Origin: an uncultured Lachnospiraceae bacterium
Lineage (GTDB): Bacteria; Bacillota_A; Clostridia; Lachnospirales; Lachnospiraceae
Length of the DNA: 16,338 nt
NCBI GenBank assembly: GCA_910577835.1
Contig: CAJTOU010000065.1
Coordinates: 1 to 16,338 of the forward strand
Reading direction: 5' to 3'
The translations under genes were made by a program, and so were the position numbers. Position 1 is the first letter of the stretch; every line of letters begins with the position of its first letter. Shown one piece after another: positions 13,512 through 16,338 of this stretch. Under the pieces are notes generated by a model, which did no database searches, was not told where the DNA came from, and worked only from the letters and a program-made list of their open reading frames with translations.

Positions 13512-14242
13512 ATCTTCATCCCTTCAAGGACCTTATCCAAATACTTCTTTCCTATACTCAGTCTAGTACATGTAACACAGTTCTTAACCTCTAAATATCT
13601 GTTAACTTTATCAACATAACCCATATATTTCCGATTAATTATTGTATTTCTGTTACATTGAACAAACATTCTCTGATCCAATTCATTCATCATATATTCA
13701 CAAGTTTTATATGGTATAGTAATCTCTTCGTTTTTGGTATAAATATACAAAGTTCTTACTACACTTTTCATGTAGATAATATCATTTTCAACAATTGACA
13801 CCAAGATACCATCTTTCTTAAAATGAACTGTCCTACTAAATTCCAGTTGCGTCTTGTAATGTAACGCTTCCACTAGTGTTCGCTTAACTTCTCTCACCAA
13901 ATACGGCTTCTCAATATAGTCATAGCAATGCAATCTTTTATAAGCATACAGCTTGGCATCTTCCAATGAAGTTATAAAGATTATAGGTGTAAATCTATAT
14001 TTATCAATACCTCTCAGTTCTTCTGCCAAATTCATTCCCGAAGCATCACTTGAATTCTTTGTATTTAAGATAATATCTATGAAAAAAACGTCAATGACGT
14101 GATTGTGTAATATCATATAAGCTTGTTCCAATGAAGAAGCTTTATAACATTTTACATACGGAGCAGTTTCTACAATCAATTTTTTCAGCATATTTATAGA
14201 ATATTCCTCATCTTCAACAATTAAAACATTTTTTCTTTCCAT
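13505..14242 (-). CDS. LytTR-type response regulator, AgrA-like
   Basis: 245 residues. The receiver domain (about 5-125) has the acidic pocket VEDEE (E10, D11), phospho-acceptor Asp56 in VFFIDIIL, Thr91 in FITS and Lys112 in YIEKPY. The LytTR DNA-binding domain (about 138-242) shows IIYMKSVVRTLYIYT and MFVQCNRNTIINRKYM, the family's F-x-R-x-x-R/N-x-x-x-I-N pattern. Such regulators bind pairs of roughly 9-bp direct repeats and activate promoters with poor -35 boxes, as AgrA does. The start has AGAGGA 8 nt before it. Translation is coupled to the kinase by a 7-bp overlap, and the gene lies 30 bp after the two-HTH regulator. The likely target is the agrB promoter, which has a TATAAT but no clear -35. 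Confidence 0.93.
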   Translation of the reverse strand: MERKNVLIVEDEEYSINMLKKLIVETAPYVKCYKASSLEQAYMILHNHVIDVFFIDIILNTKNSSDASGMNLAEELRGIDKYRFTPIIFITSLEDAKLYAYKRLHCYDYIEKPYLVREVKRTLVEALHYKTQLEFSRTVHFKKDGILVSIVENDIIYMKSVVRTLYIYTKNEEITIPYKTCEYMMNELDQRMFVQCNRNTIINRKYMGYVDKVNRYLEVKNCVTCTRLSIGKKYLDKVLEGMKIW

Positions 14243-14272
14243 AAGTAAATTCCTCTAGTGTGTTCAAACAGG

Positions 14273-14980
14273 CTATATCCTGTTCAATTCTTTAAGCGTC
14301 TTTGCAGCTATATTTCGCATAGATTCCTGCTTATCTTCTGCCAGTTCCATCCAAGCATTATTTATCATTAACAGACAATTTGAATCTATTTCTTGAACTA
14401 ATGAAGGATAATACCCTAATTCCAGATACAAATTCATCAATATTTCTAATGTAGGCATTGTCTTTCCTTTTTCTATCTTTCTGTATGTCTTTATGTTAAG
14501 ATCTAATACCTTTCGTAGCTGTTCCTGAGTATAATTGTGGATTTCTCTAATACATAACCATACCGTTCCATCTCTTTCACCATTCTTTTTATCAATATTA
14601 AAATGTAATATTTCAAGCTCTTTTCTACAATATAGCTTTTTATCCACATCATTATTTAACATAACATTCATATAAGCAACTATAATATTTACAAAATTGC
14701 TTTTTTTAGTTTCTTCACATTTCTCAAATAAACTACTTAATTCAGTGTGTTTGGACTTAATTCCTGTAACCAAATAGTCTATGTCAATACCTAATTTATA
14801 CATTTTAATCAGTATTTCACTGGTTACAGCTTTGGTCCCTTTTTCAATTCTGCTGTATAAACTTCTATCTATTCCCAGTTTTTTAGCCATTTCAGCTTTT
14901 GAAATTTCCCATGATAGTCTATATGCTTTCAATCTTTCTAATATTTCTTTGTAATATTCATAATTTTTTCTTCTTTGCAT
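14273..14980 (-). CDS. XRE-family regulator with two HTH domains, first gene of the sensor operon
   Basis: 235 residues with two Cro/C1-type helix-turn-helix domains. The first spans about residues 13-71 (ERLKAYRLSWEISKAEMAKK, LGIDRSLYSRIEKGTKAVTS). The second spans about 139-190 (VWLCIREIHNYTQEQLRKVL, LNIKTYRKIEKGKTMPTLEI). Between them is a helical linker (75-135). The C-terminus (195-235) is helical. Two HTH units in one chain suggest a pseudo-dimer or the binding of two sites. It stands upstream of the response regulator and kinase with a 30-bp gap, so it is probably made with them. The start has AAGGTGG with a 9-nt spacer, and that site lies partly in a terminator-like hairpin (14986-15012). 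Whether it represses or activates the agr-type genes cannot be told. Confidence 0.88.
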   Translation of the reverse strand: MQRRKNYEYYKEILERLKAYRLSWEISKAEMAKKLGIDRSLYSRIEKGTKAVTSEILIKMYKLGIDIDYLVTGIKSKHTELSSLFEKCEETKKSNFVNIIVAYMNVMLNNDVDKKLYCRKELEILHFNIDKKNGERDGTVWLCIREIHNYTQEQLRKVLDLNIKTYRKIEKGKTMPTLEILMNLYLELGYYPSLVQEIDSNCLLMINNAWMELAEDKQESMRNIAAKTLKELNRI

Positions 14981-15012
14981 AAAAAAATACCACCTTTTTA
15001 TTTGATGGTATT
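14981..15012 (-). promoter_or_regulatory. Terminator-like hairpin holding the ribosome binding site of the two-HTH regulator
   Basis: Minus strand: AATACCA (15012-15006), a 13-nt loop, TGGTATT (14992-14986), then T5 ending directly at the ATG at 14980. The ribosome binding site AAGGTGG spans loop and stem. A second strong AGGAGG at about 15030-15035 has no good start codon at the right distance. It lies in a possible 14-codon leader ORF starting at 15042 and ending in the hairpin loop. Confidence 0.45.
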
Positions 15013-15068
15013 ATTGTATATAATTTCAGACCTCCTATTCATACCCATAATGTTCACGTTTATAATGA

Positions 15069-15302
15069 TTTTGTAATAAAATAGAATTTACTATTGAATG
15101 TTATGTAAAGATTGAGGATCAACAATCTATAACTAAAGTTGTAAATTTTATAAATCATGGTTTCAATATAATTATTGCAAGAGATAATTTAACTTTAATG
15201 ACTAACCAAAGGATATACGATATTCGTGATTCAAAAAAGCAGCAGAAAAGTTGTGGTTTCAACAAATATCCTAATGTTAATAGAAAAATTGATTGTACCT
15301 AA
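15069..15302 (+). other. Open frame of 77 codons without a clear start, possible gene fragment
   Basis: The frame is open from 15069 to a TAA at 15300-15302 in very A/T-rich DNA, giving segments such as EFTIECYVKIEDQQSITKVV and NFINHGFNIIIARDNLTL. There is no ATG before 15198 and no ribosome binding site at a fitting place. The protein is not recognised. It may be the decayed C-terminal piece of a lost gene, or chance. The rest of 15013-15468 shows nothing else that I can support. Confidence 0.25.
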
Positions 15303-15468
15303 CAAGTGAGAATTAATTGAATTTTTCAATATAATAATACTGATACAGTAATATTAAATCTATTTGCTTTATATACAGATTTTTTGATAAAATAATAGCC
15401 TTGATAAGAAATATATCTAGAGTATGTCTGAAAATTTATTCTTTATGCATTATTTAGACAAAATAAAG

Positions 15469-15518
15469 ATTGCCACAACATAATATAAGATTAACAGTTT
15501 ATCATAATGTGTGACAAT
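15469..15518. repeat. Imperfect inverted repeat in the decayed right-hand region
   Basis: ATTGCCACAACATAAT (15469-15484) and CATAATGTGTGACAAT (15503-15518) pair imperfectly around an 18-nt loop. No T-run follows closely. It could be a transposon end, a recombination site or a weak terminator for the minus-strand fragments that stop at 15579. Confidence 0.35.
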
Positions 15519-15578
15519 TCTCCAAAAATATTTGATTTTTATTAAAAAGCACTCTGCTAAATAATGTTCCTTATGAAT

Positions 15579-15692
15579 TTACCAATCACAAGCTACATTG
15601 GGTTGTATTTTTCCTACAACTGCCTGATAAACAATCTTGCAAAGGTCTTTGGGTTTCCGTTTACTGATGGACATTTTTCCTTTTTCTGCCAT
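15579..15692 (-). pseudogene. Small ORF of 37 codons, possibly the start of a broken recombinase gene
   Basis: Starts MAEKGKMSISKRKPK and ends after 37 residues with VACDW. MAEKGK-I/M-S is a start seen in large serine recombinases of Clostridia that stand in pairs, but no catalytic part follows, so the identity is only a guess. It begins 13 bp after the stop of the 68-codon ORF upstream on the same strand; the AAAATAAATC before the ATG gives no clear ribosome binding site. Confidence 0.25.
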
Positions 15693-15705
15693 GATTTATT
15701 TTCTG

Positions 15706-15912
15706 TCAAAGCAAGTCCACCTTTTTATCATCTGTTTCGAATTCTATTGCTATTTGATTCCTTCCAGTTTTGCTACAATTCCACTTACAATTATTAATCC
15801 TATTCCTTTCATCTGTATGATTTTCTGTATCTTTGGCAACTAACTCTTCACACAAGCTGTTTATAACAGTTTCTATATCATCTATATCTGAAACGTTTTG
15901 CTGTCTTAACAT
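15706..15912 (-). pseudogene. Unrecognised ORF of 68 codons, likely gene fragment
   Basis: Begins MLRQQNVSDIDDIETVINSL and ends RNQIAIEFETDDKKVDLL. The end, a V/I-E-F strand with a charged tail, resembles the C-terminus of large serine recombinases, which would fit the next ORF downstream, but this is weak. The middle is rich in Asn, Cys and charged residues. No good ribosome binding site is seen before 15912 (only GAAAG). It lies 31 bp after the stop of the right-edge gene. It could be a short real gene. Confidence 0.3.
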
Positions 15913-15943
15913 CTAGACTTTCTTTGCAAGTATCATTGCAAAA

Positions 15944-16338
15944 TCATTCGTAACTGATATATATATTCCAACATATACCATATCTATCAATCAAACTACC
16001 ATAATCAATGTTTTCACCATATACTGATAATTGTCGATTAACTTTACCTCCATCAGTTAATCGATTAAACGCAAAGTCTAGTCCCTCTCCTGGCTTTCCC
16101 CTTAAAGTAAATACTGGATTATATAATTTCTGATAAAACAGCAGTGCATTTTTATCATAGCAATTTCTTCCCTCCATTGCAGATTGTATACTATCACCTA
16201 ATTTTAGTGCATATGTATTCGTGCCATCTTTGAATTCCAGTATTGCACTATATATCTTATCCATTCCAGCCTTAGACACATTATCTGCATATGAAGAACT
16301 TTGATATCTTACAACTTCAGTAGCATTAATATTAAATA
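15944..16338 (-). CDS. Unrecognised protein, C-terminal part, cut by the right edge
   Basis: The minus-strand frame is open from the right edge of the window to a TGA at 15944, giving at least 131 residues. An internal GTG at 16279 could be misread as a start, but the frame continues in coding-like form beyond it (FNINATEVVRYQSSSYADNV). Further segments are KIYSAILEFKDGTNTYALKL, CYDKNALLFYQKLYNPVFTL and LRGKPGEGLDFAFNRLTDGG, ending ICWNIYISYE. There is no signal peptide or membrane segment in this part. I do not know the family. The sequence looks like a folded soluble domain with an alpha/beta mix rather than low-complexity drift, so it is probably the true end of a gene. The start lies outside the window. 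Confidence 0.55.
   Translation of the reverse strand, partial: FNINATEVVRYQSSSYADNVSKAGMDKIYSAILEFKDGTNTYALKLGDSIQSAMEGRNCYDKNALLFYQKLYNPVFTLRGKPGEGLDFAFNRLTDGGKVNRQLSVYGENIDYGSLIDRYGICWNIYISYE

Noticed and set aside
15564..15843. Two overlapping plus-strand open frames of 77 and 68 codons near the right side
   Set aside because: They are antisense to the minus-strand fragments, have hydrophobic low-information sequences and lack ribosome binding sites.

Overview
The window looks like a chromosomal segment of a low-GC Gram-positive bacterium of the class Clostridia, most likely Lachnospiraceae. This rests on the gene set (a long Rho with an Asn/Lys-rich insertion, a DUF1385 membrane protein, a DUF4364 winged-helix protein, a zinc-type L31, an RF1/PrmC pair), on strong AGGAGG-type ribosome binding sites, and on A/T-rich spacers. 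Species cannot be named from the sequence alone.

Left part (1-2948, all minus strand): a probable operon read from about 3091 downwards. It holds a Cof-type HAD phosphatase, an unrecognised 209-residue protein, a SUKH/SMI1-KNR4 protein and an AAA ATPase that runs off the left edge. A good sigma-A-type promoter (3098-3126) lies upstream.

Middle part (3235-8212, minus strand): conserved core genes read in the order TIGR01212-type radical SAM protein, DUF4364 protein, rpmE (L31), DUF1385 protein, prmC, prfA, ending in a strong terminator. PrmC methylates the GGQ glutamine of RF1, so enzyme and substrate are neighbours. rho (8590-10131) is divergent from this block. A short dispersed repeat occurs three times in the spacers (4354, 5327, 8324). 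The radical SAM gene ends in a four-copy 18-bp tandem repeat.

Right part (10132-16338): accessory DNA, visibly more A/T-rich. A decayed IS256-family element lies 31 bp after rho and carries a terminator. Then comes an agr-type peptide signalling locus: a small XRE regulator (minus), agrB and an overlooked 42-codon agrD (plus), and, converging on them from the right, an operon with a two-HTH XRE regulator, a LytTR response regulator and a GHKL sensor kinase. AgrB keeps its His/Cys catalytic pair. The AgrD-like peptide has Ser where thiolactone peptides have Cys, so the predicted signal is a serine lactone. This is the most interesting system in the window.

The last 1.3 kb hold gene fragments and inverted repeats, and at the edge the C-terminal part of an unrecognised protein. 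This looks like a decaying accessory region.
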